DNA of 36,852 bases from DATGMP01 sp035293565 (GCA_035293565.1 DATGMP010000165.1:1-36852), one strand, 5' to 3'; counted from the stretch's first letter, positions 15,289-23,942 are shown. Made by a program: numbers and translations. Notes: a model not told the origin generated them from the letters alone.

Positions 15289-16526
15289 CCGACACACTCC
15301 AGCCCGATAGTCTCGGACAAGGCCCGCAAACCCCGCCGGTGACGATGGACGCCAACGATTGGTGGCATAGGGGCATCGCGGAAGAGGCCAAGAGCAATCT
15401 GGCGGACGCGATGTCTTACTATCAGGCTGCCTTGGTGCTCGATCCGTCGCATCTCGGCGCCAGAGCGAACTTGGGGCGGTTGCAGTATCGGAACCCCGAC
15501 CAGCCTTTCCTGGATGAGGTCAATCGGCGCGCGCGATTCGATGTTTCGGAAGTTTTGATCGAGGTCCGCAACCCCTGCAATTACCGTTGCTTCTATTGTG
15601 TGGCGGCCGGACATAACAACGTGCCGGTCAAACGCTTTGATTTCGCCAAGATCGAGAGCGTCTATCGCCAAATCCAGAGCAAGTTGATCGTAACTTCACT
15701 CGAATGTGGCGGCGGTGAGCCGACCGTGCATCCCGAATTTCCGACGTTGGTGCGGCTCTGCTCCGAGTTTGGACCAGTGTCGTTTCCAACGAACAACTCG
15801 CAGAACCCCAGGCGGTGGCTACCAGAAGACACCGCCAAGCGGCTGTTGATCCGCGCGGCCGTTCATCCCGAAGCCGAGGAGCACCTCGATCGCTATATCG
15901 AGAATGCGCGGTATTTGATCGACCACGGATGCGACTTTCGGAGCATCTATATTTCACATCCGACCAGGCTCGCGAGAATCCCTGAATATCGTGAGATGTT
16001 TGCAAAGGCGAAGGTGCCGTTCACGCCAATCTCCTTCCTCGGCGAATATAACGGCAAGCGATATCCTCATGCTTATACCGAAGAAGAGAAGCGAATGATC
16101 GGCCTGAGCGAAGATACGCGAGGCTGGGAGCATAAAGTCGAGCCGCACGTGACGCGAATCCGGAATTTTCGCGGCATCCCCTGTCTCGCAGGCTATCGCA
16201 GCATCTATATCACGAAGGACGGTGCGGTCCGCCGTTGCACTTTTGACGGCCGCCCATTGAACGCGCCGCTCAAGGAAGCGCTGCCATGCGGCGTCAAGAA
16301 ATGTGGCTGCGGGCTTTTTCTTGAAAAGTTGAACGTGATGGAAAGTGTGGACTACCACAATTATTGGGGACAGAAGGCTGATCTTGCGCCGATCGACACG
16401 GAATGGATGGAACCGTTCGCAGAACAGCTTGGCTATAAAAGCGCGAATGATGCCACGGCCAAAGAATTCGTCCGCCGCTACGATGCCTTGATGGAAGCAT
16501 ACGGTAAGGACGAGTTTCCCGAATAG
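15285..16526 (+). CDS. Radical SAM protein with N-terminal TPR-like repeat and C-terminal Cys cluster
   Basis: 413 aa from a GTG overlapping the previous stop codon. A single TPR-like unit spans about residues 24-68 (WWHRGIAEEAKSNLADAMSY). The radical SAM 4Fe-4S motif CNYRCFYC is at 98-105 (CxxxCxxC). The SAM-contacting GGGEP is at 142-146. The C-terminal region has Cys300, Cys318, Cys335, Cys340 and Cys342 (GIPCLAGYRSIYITKDGAVR, LPCGVKKCGCG), a SPASM/twitch-like arrangement for an auxiliary cluster. Such enzymes act on peptides, sugars or cofactors by radical chemistry. Embedded among sugar-transfer genes, it may modify a sugar or a protein carrier; the substrate is not deducible. Confidence 0.85.
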   Translation: MTDTLQPDSLGQGPQTPPVTMDANDWWHRGIAEEAKSNLADAMSYYQAALVLDPSHLGARANLGRLQYRNPDQPFLDEVNRRARFDVSEVLIEVRNPCNYRCFYCVAAGHNNVPVKRFDFAKIESVYRQIQSKLIVTSLECGGGEPTVHPEFPTLVRLCSEFGPVSFPTNNSQNPRRWLPEDTAKRLLIRAAVHPEAEEHLDRYIENARYLIDHGCDFRSIYISHPTRLARIPEYREMFAKAKVPFTPISFLGEYNGKRYPHAYTEEEKRMIGLSEDTRGWEHKVEPHVTRIRNFRGIPCLAGYRSIYITKDGAVRRCTFDGRPLNAPLKEALPCGVKKCGCGLFLEKLNVMESVDYHNYWGQKADLAPIDTEWMEPFAEQLGYKSANDATAKEFVRRYDALMEAYGKDEFPE

Positions 16527-16530
16527 TGGC

Positions 16531-16640
16531 GATGCACGGCGGCAAATCATGAGCTGCGAAGGCGCATGGCCGGTAGTCGCTGCCAATGCCCCGGATTGGG
16601 GCTTGACGGGATTCGCGCCGCCCGAAATTGGCGCGAAGTC
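16531..16640 (+). pseudogene. Scar of an internally deleted glycosyltransferase copy
   Basis: Two short similarities to the tandem glycosyltransferase genes lie side by side. CACGGCGGCAAATCATGAGC (about 16536) resembles CACGGCGGCAAGATCATGGG from the 5' part of the gene at 13071. The translation AANAPDWGLTGFAPPEIGA (about 16583-16640) resembles VNASDWGLGGFDLPEVTGA from the end of the protein at 14146. Nothing of the 300 residues normally between these parts remains. It is best read as the joint left by an internal deletion in another copy. The short 5' match alone could be chance; the C-terminal match is stronger. Confidence 0.5.
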
Positions 16641-16687
16641 GTGCGGATTTGAAGATCATTGTCAATGTCGACCGTCGGGAGCCTGCG

Positions 16688-17998
16688 ATGATGGGAGAGA
16701 CCGGACCAGAGTTGATGCAGCAAGCCATCGCCTGTCATCGATCGGGCCGGTTCGATGAGGCGGCTGCGCTATATCTCGGAGCGGGCCGTTTAGCGGGAGA
16801 TCAGTCAGTCGTCGCACTTCCGTTGGGCTGCCTCTATCTCCAGACGGGCAGGGTGCAGGAGGCCAGGGAAGTGCTCGACCGGTTGGTGGAGCGGCAACCC
16901 CAGTCGGCCGAAGCCTGGACCTTCGCGGGTCATGCGCGGCTTCGCGCAGGATCCAATGCGACTGCGGCCTATGCCTTCCTCCGGGCGCTGGCGCTGCACC
17001 GTGAAGATTCCAATCTCGAGTCGTTGTTTTGGGACGCGTTGGATCGCGCCGGAGGCATGCGGGCGGCGACCGATCCCGCCTTGGCGGATGTGGTCCCAAG
17101 CTTGGCAGAATTGCATGCAGAGCTTTTTGGATCTCCCGTCAAACTGACACATCCCATCTTCACGCAGTATTCACCCTGGAAGGGGACCGTCCCTCCGGGT
17201 TTCCGGGCCATGTCCTACGGCAGCCTAATACGATCCGATTTCTATGGGCCGGCGTCTCAGCAGACATCGCTTGAAGTCACGGCCGATCCCCTTTCGGGTC
17301 TTCCGCCTTCACATGACGAAGAATATTTCGAATGGATCGACCTGCTGGAATCGATCGCAGCGGCCAAGAAGAGCTTTACAATGGTCGAGCTCGGCGCGGG
17401 CTTCGGTCGGTGGATCGTCGCCGCTGCCTCGGTGATCCGGCTTTACCGTGACATTCCCTTCCACCTCGTCGGCGTGGAGGCTGAGGATCGCCACTTCGAG
17501 ATGATGCGGCAGCATTTTCTCGATAACGGCCTCGACCCGGATGAGCATAGGCTCGTCAAAGCCGCGATTTCGGAAAAAGACGGCGAAGTTCACTTTATGC
17601 GCGGCCACAGCGAGGAGTGGTGGGGCCAACACATCGTCGAACAAGGCACGAAATATCGAGGCTACCCGGACGCCGAAGTCGTCGCGGTACCTTGCATGTC
17701 AATCGCGTCGGTGCTGGAGGGGCTCGATTTGGTCGACCTCATCGACATGGACATTCAGGGCGCCGAAGCGGACGCGGTGCGAGGCTCCAGAGATGCGCTC
17801 TGCGCCAAAGTGAAGCGCGTGCACATCGGCACGCACGGTGCGGAGATCGAGCGGACGCTGATCCGCCTGTTCACGGGCATGGGCTGGATCTGCTGCAATA
17901 ACTTCTCGTACGGGCAGATGCTCGATACGCATTACGGAAAGATCACGTTTGGTGACGGCGTGCAGACATGGATAAATCCCGTCCTGCAAAGTTGCTGA
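16688..17998 (+). CDS. TPR protein with FkbM-like methyltransferase domain, paralogue 2
   Basis: 436 aa. Residues 1-120 are TPR-like helices (MQQAIACHRSGRFDEAAALY, AEAWTFAGHARLRAGSNATA). The C-terminal half is a class I methyltransferase: FTMVELGAGFGRWIVAAA (230-247), LVGVEAEDRHFEMM (260-273) and VDLIDMDIQGAEADAV (349-364). This is the FkbM order of motifs with DIQGAE in place of DVEGYE. Between the halves is a segment (about 150-215) without a recognised domain. The ATG at 16688 has GGGAG 6 nt upstream; ATG 16691 and TTG 16628 are alternatives. Likely methylates a glycan together with the enzyme at 10832. Confidence 0.8.
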   Translation: MMGETGPELMQQAIACHRSGRFDEAAALYLGAGRLAGDQSVVALPLGCLYLQTGRVQEAREVLDRLVERQPQSAEAWTFAGHARLRAGSNATAAYAFLRALALHREDSNLESLFWDALDRAGGMRAATDPALADVVPSLAELHAELFGSPVKLTHPIFTQYSPWKGTVPPGFRAMSYGSLIRSDFYGPASQQTSLEVTADPLSGLPPSHDEEYFEWIDLLESIAAAKKSFTMVELGAGFGRWIVAAASVIRLYRDIPFHLVGVEAEDRHFEMMRQHFLDNGLDPDEHRLVKAAISEKDGEVHFMRGHSEEWWGQHIVEQGTKYRGYPDAEVVAVPCMSIASVLEGLDLVDLIDMDIQGAEADAVRGSRDALCAKVKRVHIGTHGAEIERTLIRLFTGMGWICCNNFSYGQMLDTHYGKITFGDGVQTWINPVLQSC

Positions 17999-18041
17999 CG
18001 CGCAACCCGTTCTCTGCCGAGATCGTACAGGAGCTTGGCGC

Positions 18042-19277
18042 GTGACCGAGCGGCTTCGTTTGGGCGCGGCGCTGTCGGGACGGATTGATCTGACACGAGC
18101 AGAGCAGGCGGGGGGCGCGTCGGTACTTGTCGATGACGGCCGCATCAGGATCGTGACTCCGCCGCCGGCCTTCGCTTTCGCCGCGGCGATTCTCATTTCC
18201 CATGGCGAGAGCGACCCACATTCGGTTGTGATCGAGATCGATGTCGCGGAGGCCGACGGGCCGGTCCTTTTCAGCTTCGCGACGCTCGATATGCGGCGCG
18301 AGGTGCGGCCTTCGGTGGGCTATGCGCCCGGACATCGCGAGCAGGTGCGCGCTATCGTCTCGAATTTTCGCGAAGCCGGCTGGATTCTCGTCCGCAACGG
18401 CGACAAGGACGGGCGGCAGACTCAGCTCGTCATCAATGGAATTCGCATCTATCCAACGGCTACGGAGACGCTGCCTGAGCCGGCGGATGTCGGGCCTGGA
18501 CGGATCGGAAAGGTCGATCTGGCGCTGCTGGCCGCGGTGGCCGACGCCGTCGACAACCCGTTCGCGCCGCTCGATCGTCCCGATCCGCTGATGATCGATG
18601 CCGTTCCCGTGGAGCTCATTGGCGGGCGGCTGGGTTTCGCGGAGTCCTTCGATATGACGCAGGCATCGCAGCGCAAGCTCACCGAGTGGAAGATGGAGGA
18701 CGACGACCAGCCCATCCTTCGCTACCTCTATCGCAACGCCAAGCCGCGGCGACATCTGGAATTCGGTACCTGGCAAGGAGCGGGTACTGTCTACTGCCTC
18801 GACGAATGCGACGCGACGGCGTGGACGATCAACCTCGCAGAGGGCGAGAAGTTCGCGGAAGGGCACCCTGCCTACTATACGACGGGCGCCCAGACGGCGG
18901 TCATCGATGCCGGCTCTATGATCGGCAAGCTCTATCGCGAGGCGGGCTACGGAAACCGCGTCTGTCAAATCTATTCGGACTCCCTTCTTTGGGACATCTC
19001 CAACTATCCGCCCGGCTTTTTCGACAGCGTGCTGATCGACGGCGGCCACCAGGCGGATGTCGTGATCAACGACACGCAAAAGGCGCTGACTCTGCTCCGC
19101 TCCGGCGGCCTCTGCCTCTGGCATGACTTCGCCGCCGATCCAGCGGTCTTCGGCTCCTCGCCCGCCTCGATCGGCGTAACCCAGGGCCTGCGCGCGGTCT
19201 GGTCCCTGATCGCCGCCGAGATGCGAGACATCTTCTGGATCTATCCGAGCTTCATATTGGCGGGCATCAGACGCTGA
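18042..19277 (+). CDS. Class I methyltransferase (CmcI/Methyltransf_24-like) with N-terminal beta-rich domain
   Basis: 411 aa from a GTG with AGGAG 9 nt upstream. Residues 1-140 are beta-rich and unassigned (VLVDDGRIRIVTPPPAFAFA), possibly a carbohydrate-recognition or oligomerisation domain. Residues 225-411 form the methyltransferase: RHLEFGTWQGAGTVYCLDE (237-255), then SVLIDGGHQADVVINDTQKA (329-348) and GGLCLWHDF, matching the cephalosporin-hydroxylase/Methyltransf_24 type, where the IDGGH motif is typical. It is last in the plus-strand cluster and ends 13 nt from the convergent TPR-glycosyltransferase gene. Substrate unknown; sugar methylation is inferred. Confidence 0.75.
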   Translation: MTERLRLGAALSGRIDLTRAEQAGGASVLVDDGRIRIVTPPPAFAFAAAILISHGESDPHSVVIEIDVAEADGPVLFSFATLDMRREVRPSVGYAPGHREQVRAIVSNFREAGWILVRNGDKDGRQTQLVINGIRIYPTATETLPEPADVGPGRIGKVDLALLAAVADAVDNPFAPLDRPDPLMIDAVPVELIGGRLGFAESFDMTQASQRKLTEWKMEDDDQPILRYLYRNAKPRRHLEFGTWQGAGTVYCLDECDATAWTINLAEGEKFAEGHPAYYTTGAQTAVIDAGSMIGKLYREAGYGNRVCQIYSDSLLWDISNYPPGFFDSVLIDGGHQADVVINDTQKALTLLRSGGLCLWHDFAADPAVFGSSPASIGVTQGLRAVWSLIAAEMRDIFWIYPSFILAGIRR

Positions 19278-19290
19278 GTCCGGTTGGCGC

Positions 19291-20784
19291 CTAAGTGACC
19301 GTCGTCACCGGGCAGGCCAAAGAAAGTCGCTTCAGCTCCTCCGCCACCCGCGCCAGGGGCGTCGGCCAGTCGCCGGGCGTTGGCTGGCGGAAGACGCGCA
19401 TGGTCGGATACCAGGGCGTGGTCTCGCCGGTCGGCCCCCAGCGCCAGCACGTGTCGAACCGATTGATGAGCCAGACGGGCTTGCCCATCGCACCGGCAAG
19501 ATGCGCGACGGCGGTGTCGACGGAAATGACGAGATCGAGCGCGGCGACGATGCGCGCCGTGTCGGCGAAATCGGTCACGCCTTCCATGGGATCAATGATC
19601 GCGCATGCCCAAGGATGCCACGCGCGCTCGGCGGCTGCAGGGCCGGTTTGCAAGCTGACCAGCGTCACTGCCTGGATTCGCGACAGCGGCTCGAATTGCC
19701 TGAGATCGAGACTCCGCTCCCGGTCCGCGCTGTTGGTGGGCGAGCCCGCCCAGGCGATGCCCACATGAAGGCGATCGGGACGGCGCGGGTCGCGACAAAC
19801 CGCTGCCGGTTCCGGCGCCGCAATGTAGGGAACGTCGTGCGCGACATCGCCGAGGCGCGACGGCAGGCTGAGCAGCGGGCATTGCACATCGCAGGGGGGC
19901 AGCGCGTCGCCGACCGCATAGACCGCTTCGGCGCCGGCGAGCCTTGACAGGAGCCGCTTCAGCGCGGGCTGTACTTCGAGGATCGCGCGGCCGCCGCGCG
20001 CCGCGACATCCGTAACGTAGCGAGCGAACTGGATCGTGTCGCCCATGCCCTGCTCGGCATGGAGAAGAATCCGCCGCCCCTGCAGCGGCTCTCCCTGCCA
20101 GAGGGGCCGGTCGGCGTGCCGCAAGCTGCCGCCATGCTCGGCGGTCCGCCACCGCCATTCATAGTCGCGCCACCCAAGCCGGTCCTCACCCAGCAGGAGG
20201 AGGAGACAGGCGCGATTCCAGCGCAAATTGGCATCTTCGGGCGCTGCATCGAGCGCCCGGTCATACACGGCCAACGCCTCGCGATAGCGGCCGAGGCGGC
20301 CCAGACTGGTTCCCAAATTGGCGGAGGCGCGGACAAGGGTGTCCCGATCCTCGATCGCATGATGATAGGCGGCCACCGCCTCCTGCGTCCGGTTCTCGGC
20401 CTGGAGCGCGCAACCATAGTTGAACCACGCGGCGCCGGAACCTGGATGGGCGCGCGTCGCCCGCTCGAGCGCGTCGAGCGCCTCTGCACGGCGTCCGAGA
20501 CGAAGTAGCGCGTTGCCGCGATTGATGAGCGCGTCCCGATGGGTGGGATCACGCTCCAGAATGACGGCATAGACTTGCACTGCCGCGTCGCCGTAACCGG
20601 CTGCGCTTAGGGCGGCTCCGAGCTTGAGCCTTGTATCGTCATCCTCCGGGTCGGCAAACAGCGCCTGGCTGAAACGGTCGATCGCGTCGTCATACGCGCC
20701 GGCTTCGAACAGCCGCAGCCCCTCCGCAACCGTGCGGGAGGCGGATGCGGTCTCGTCCTCGGCTGGCGCGTGGCTGGTCGTCAT
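19291..20784 (-). CDS. TPR-glycosyltransferase (GT9/GT41-like) fusion
   Basis: 497 aa. Residues 17-195 hold four to five TPRs (EGLRLFEAGAYDDAIDRFSQ, DALINRGNALLRLGRRAEAL). A linker with WRDYEWRWRT and PLWQGEPLQGRRILLHAEQG (228-247) leads to a GT-B domain of the type usually fused to TPRs in Proteobacteria: GMGDTIQFARY, VGIAWAGSPTN, SRIQAVTLVSLQTGP and ISVDTAVAHLAGAMGKPVWL. The ATG at 20784 was chosen because the upstream frame is non-conserved low-complexity sequence. It is convergent to the methyltransferase gene at 18042 and divergent from the P450. It may transfer sugar to protein or glycan; specificity is not visible. Confidence 0.88.
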   Translation of the reverse strand: MTTSHAPAEDETASASRTVAEGLRLFEAGAYDDAIDRFSQALFADPEDDDTRLKLGAALSAAGYGDAAVQVYAVILERDPTHRDALINRGNALLRLGRRAEALDALERATRAHPGSGAAWFNYGCALQAENRTQEAVAAYHHAIEDRDTLVRASANLGTSLGRLGRYREALAVYDRALDAAPEDANLRWNRACLLLLLGEDRLGWRDYEWRWRTAEHGGSLRHADRPLWQGEPLQGRRILLHAEQGMGDTIQFARYVTDVAARGGRAILEVQPALKRLLSRLAGAEAVYAVGDALPPCDVQCPLLSLPSRLGDVAHDVPYIAAPEPAAVCRDPRRPDRLHVGIAWAGSPTNSADRERSLDLRQFEPLSRIQAVTLVSLQTGPAAAERAWHPWACAIIDPMEGVTDFADTARIVAALDLVISVDTAVAHLAGAMGKPVWLINRFDTCWRWGPTGETTPWYPTMRVFRQPTPGDWPTPLARVAEELKRLSLACPVTTVT

Positions 20785-20940
20785 CCTTAGCCCTGTTCCG
20801 GCCGCTCCCGCAGAGGCTAACAGCCGGCTGGAAACTGGCGTCTTTGTGGTTAAAGGCGACCTAATGGCTGGCGAGCCGGTTGCCATGTTCCACCCCGACC
20901 GGCTACAAAGTGGAACCGGATTTCAGACAGGATGTCGCCC

Positions 20941-22197
20941 ATGGCAGAGGCGATGACCGAGTTCGATCTCACCAGCCCCGCCTTTCGGGCCGATCCCTAT
21001 CCGACTTACGCGCGGATGCGGCGGGAATCGCCTGTCTGCCGGCTGAGAATTCCGGGTTTTGGCCGACCGGCCTGGCTGGTCACGCGCTATGATGACGTGG
21101 CGGCGGCGCTCAAAGATCCGCGCCTGTCGAGCGACATCGCCAAGCTCCGGCGCGAGAACGGGACCTCGCGTTGGGTCCCTCGGCCGTTCCGAATTCTCGC
21201 CAACAGCATGGTGACGACCGACGACCCCGACCATGCGCGGCTGAAGAACCTCGTCCATAAGGGCTTCACGCCTGCGCGCGTCGAGGACATGACGGCGCGT
21301 GTGCAACAGATCACCGAGCAGCTTCTGGCGCGGCTCGAAGAACGCGGGGGCGGGGTGGTCGACCTGATCGAGGAATTCGCGCTCGTGCTGCCGATGACCG
21401 TCATCTCCGAGATGCTGGGCGTGCCGGTGAAAGAGCGGGCCAAGTTTCGGCGTTTCATGCTCAATCTGCTGGACGGGCCGCCTTCGGGTTTCCTGCGGCT
21501 GGTCAACGGCCTCTACAACAATGTGCGGATGATCCGCTATCTCGATCGGCTGATCGAGCTCCGGCGCGCCGAGCCCGATGACGGGCTGATCACCGCCATG
21601 GTCTCGGCCGAGCAATCGGGCGACAGGCTGACCCAGGAAGAGCTGGTGGGCATGGTGTTCCTGCTGCTGCTCGCGGGTCATGAGACCACCGTCAACCTGA
21701 TCGGCAACGGCATGCTGGCCTTGCTGGACAATCGTGAGCAACTCCGGCTGCTGCAAGCCAATCCCGGGTTCGTGAAGTCCACCGTCGAGGAGCTGCTCCG
21801 CTACACGAACCCGGTACAGCACAGCGTCATCCGCCACGCGATCGAGGACATGGAGATCGCGGGTCAACGGATCGCCAAGTCCGACCGAGTGATCCTGATG
21901 CTGGCGTCGGCCAATCGGGACGAGACCGTGTTCGAAAATGCCGAGCTGCTCGACATTACGCGCGATCCGAACCGGCATATGGGATTCGGCCTCGGTATCC
22001 ATTTCTGCCTCGGCGCGCCCTTAGCCCGCATGGAAGGCGCGATCGCGCTTGTCGCCTTGGTTCAGCGATTCCCGGATATCCAGCTCGCGATCTCGCGCGA
22101 CAAGGTGCAATGGCGGCCGAACTCGCTGCTGCGCGGTCTCGCGAGGCTCCCGGTTCGCCTCGGCGATGCGCGAAAGGAAGCGGCCCTCGCGGCCTAG
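20941..22197 (+). CDS. Cytochrome P450
   Basis: A soluble bacterial class I P450 of 418 aa with the expected landmarks: I-helix LLLLAGHETT (AGHETT at 245-250), K-helix EELLR (283-287) and the heme loop FGLGIHFCLGAPLAR with the Cys ligand at 356. It catalyses NAD(P)H-dependent monooxygenation once electrons are supplied by a ferredoxin and its reductase, neither of which is encoded nearby. The ATG at 20941 has AGGA 8 nt upstream; the ATG at 20932 lacks a spaced ribosome-binding site. The stop codon lies in a CTAG shared with the convergent ParA-like gene. Substrate unknown. Confidence 0.95.
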   Translation: MAEAMTEFDLTSPAFRADPYPTYARMRRESPVCRLRIPGFGRPAWLVTRYDDVAAALKDPRLSSDIAKLRRENGTSRWVPRPFRILANSMVTTDDPDHARLKNLVHKGFTPARVEDMTARVQQITEQLLARLEERGGGVVDLIEEFALVLPMTVISEMLGVPVKERAKFRRFMLNLLDGPPSGFLRLVNGLYNNVRMIRYLDRLIELRRAEPDDGLITAMVSAEQSGDRLTQEELVGMVFLLLLAGHETTVNLIGNGMLALLDNREQLRLLQANPGFVKSTVEELLRYTNPVQHSVIRHAIEDMEIAGQRIAKSDRVILMLASANRDETVFENAELLDITRDPNRHMGFGLGIHFCLGAPLARMEGAIALVALVQRFPDIQLAISRDKVQWRPNSLLRGLARLPVRLGDARKEAALAA

Positions 22198-22823
22198 AGA
22201 ATTCCTTGTTCGATATAATCCATGAGCGGCTGCCAATCCTCTCGCAATGCCCTCATGCGCGCGCTGTTCGAATCGAAGATCGATAAGCCTGCCTCTGCCG
22301 CCTCGCCATAAGCGAGGCTGTCGCGCATCCGGGCGACAACGGCGTGGCCGATGCCCGACAGGAATTGGTCGAGCCGCATGGCGGCCTTGGTCCGGTCGCG
22401 CATGCGGTTGCCGACGATCGCGACGCCCTTGCGGTTCTTGCGGATCGGCTTGAGGTCGTCGAGCTTGGCGAGAAATGCGCGGCTCGCTTCCTGGTCGAAT
22501 GTCGAAGGCAGGACCGGCATCACGACGAGATCGGCCGAAGCAATCAGCGCCTCGACATCGCCCTTTCGCAATCCCGCCGGCCCATCGATCACCAGGCGTG
22601 CGACGTCCTTCGGCACGCTGCCGGTCGACTTCACCCAATCGGCGACCTCGATGGGGCGCGCGGAAGATGGTCGCCTGGCCGCCCAGGCGAGGCTCGATCG
22701 CTGGCGGTCGGCGTCGGCCAGCATCACCTTGTGTCCGACCTGCGCGAGCGCGGCGGCGAGGTTGGTGGCGAGCGTGGATTTGCCGCAGCCGCCCTTCGAA
22801 TTGGCGATGAGGATCGACAGCAT
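22194..22823 (-). CDS. ParA-family ATPase, orphan
   Basis: 209 aa. The deviant Walker A motif KGGCGKST (10-17) of ParA/MinD/Soj ATPases is followed by VMLADADRQRSSLAWAARR and the Walker B region ARLVIDGPAG, then ADLVVMPVLPSTFDQEA. The length matches short ParA proteins without an N-terminal HTH. No ParB-like partner or parS-like repeat is visible beside it, so it may position some other cargo rather than a chromosome or plasmid. The stop codon overlaps that of the P450 gene on the opposite strand. Confidence 0.88.
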   Translation of the reverse strand: MLSILIANSKGGCGKSTLATNLAAALAQVGHKVMLADADRQRSSLAWAARRPSSARPIEVADWVKSTGSVPKDVARLVIDGPAGLRKGDVEALIASADLVVMPVLPSTFDQEASRAFLAKLDDLKPIRKNRKGVAIVGNRMRDRTKAAMRLDQFLSGIGHAVVARMRDSLAYGEAAEAGLSIFDSNSARMRALREDWQPLMDYIEQGIL

Positions 22824-22898
22824 CGGGCAACCCTATAAGGGCGACGGGCCGTCACCAAGAGGGATTCGCGCCGCGGTGCTCCGAACCCGAGAAGAGGG

Positions 22899-23942
22899 TC
22901 AGTGCGCTACCGATTCGTGCGGCATGTCCTTGCCTTCGATAAAATCGCGCATGTCCTGCGTGGTTTCCTTGGACTTCGAGATCGACACCCAATGGGTGTC
23001 ATTGGGATAAAGACGGAAGCGGATGTTCGGGACCAGCTTCTCCATGCCGCTCAGATTGCCGGTCTGCAGCGCCGTGTCCTTGAGGCCCCAGATGACGAGC
23101 GTCGGCGTCTTGATGATCGTCGACTTGGCGCCCTCAGTCACCTCCTTGGCCGACCAATGAGTCGGAATCGAGGAGGCCGGATGCGTCTCATTGAAGGGCG
23201 GGTTCAGATGGTTGGCCCGATAATAGTTGAGGCCCGCATCGAGCGCGCCCGGCACCTTCCAGGCAGCCACCCATTTCTGCACGTCCTCGTCGGTGTAGCG
23301 GCCGCTCTTGATCTGCTCGCCCAATATGCCTTGGATCAGCGGCGCGAAATTGTTCGCCGACATCATCTCGTCCCACTTCTTTGCATCGTAATTATTGAAT
23401 GCAAACGTGTAGTTGCTGCCGAACCGCTGGACGGGATTGTCGTTCATCTCGCGCTCGAAGATCATCGGGTGCGGCGCGTTCACGATGATCAGCTTGTCGA
23501 TCATCTCGGGGTGATACATGGCGAACACCCAGGCGAGCAGCCCGCCCCAATCATGGCCGACCAGGACGAATTTGCGCCCCTTGCCGCCGACTTTTTCGGC
23601 GAAGTCGCGAACATCCTCGACCAGATACTTCATCTTGTACTGGTCCACGCCCTTCGGGATGGTCGTGAGATCGTAGCCGCGCAGGTCGGGCGCTACGGCG
23701 AAATGATCGCGCCCGAAATCGAGCAGCTGATCCTTCCACTGATACCAGAAGGACGGATAGCCGTGCAGCATAAGGATCATCGGCGCCTTCTGGTCGCCGG
23801 TGCTGACGTAGTGGAAGCGCAGGCCGTTGGCCTCGACGAAATTGTCCTTGAGCTCGACGGCCGGCGCCTCGGCGCTCTGGGCTCTTCCCGGAAGCGCCAT
23901 AACGGTAAGCAGCACGCAAAAGACGAGAGTCATGACGCGCAT
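22899..23942 (-). CDS. Secreted alpha/beta hydrolase, epoxide-hydrolase-like
   Basis: 347 aa beginning with a signal peptide (MRVMTLVFCVLLTVMALPGR, cleavage near AQSAEA), so periplasmic or secreted. The hydrolase core has the oxyanion motif HGYPSFWYQW (60-69), nucleophile Asp131 in VGHDWGG, acid Asp289 in WGLKDTA and base His317 in NDTHWV. The Asp nucleophile and HGxP motif fit epoxide hydrolases and haloalkane dehalogenases; Tyr residues in the cap (NYYRANHLNP) favour epoxide hydrolase. The ribosome-binding site GGGGAG precedes the ATG. It follows the ParA-like gene's start by 75 nt in the same direction reversed, with no clear operon link. A link to the nearby P450 (epoxide formation) is speculative because only this enzyme is exported. 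Confidence 0.88.
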   Translation of the reverse strand: MRVMTLVFCVLLTVMALPGRAQSAEAPAVELKDNFVEANGLRFHYVSTGDQKAPMILMLHGYPSFWYQWKDQLLDFGRDHFAVAPDLRGYDLTTIPKGVDQYKMKYLVEDVRDFAEKVGGKGRKFVLVGHDWGGLLAWVFAMYHPEMIDKLIIVNAPHPMIFEREMNDNPVQRFGSNYTFAFNNYDAKKWDEMMSANNFAPLIQGILGEQIKSGRYTDEDVQKWVAAWKVPGALDAGLNYYRANHLNPPFNETHPASSIPTHWSAKEVTEGAKSTIIKTPTLVIWGLKDTALQTGNLSGMEKLVPNIRFRLYPNDTHWVSISKSKETTQDMRDFIEGKDMPHESVAH

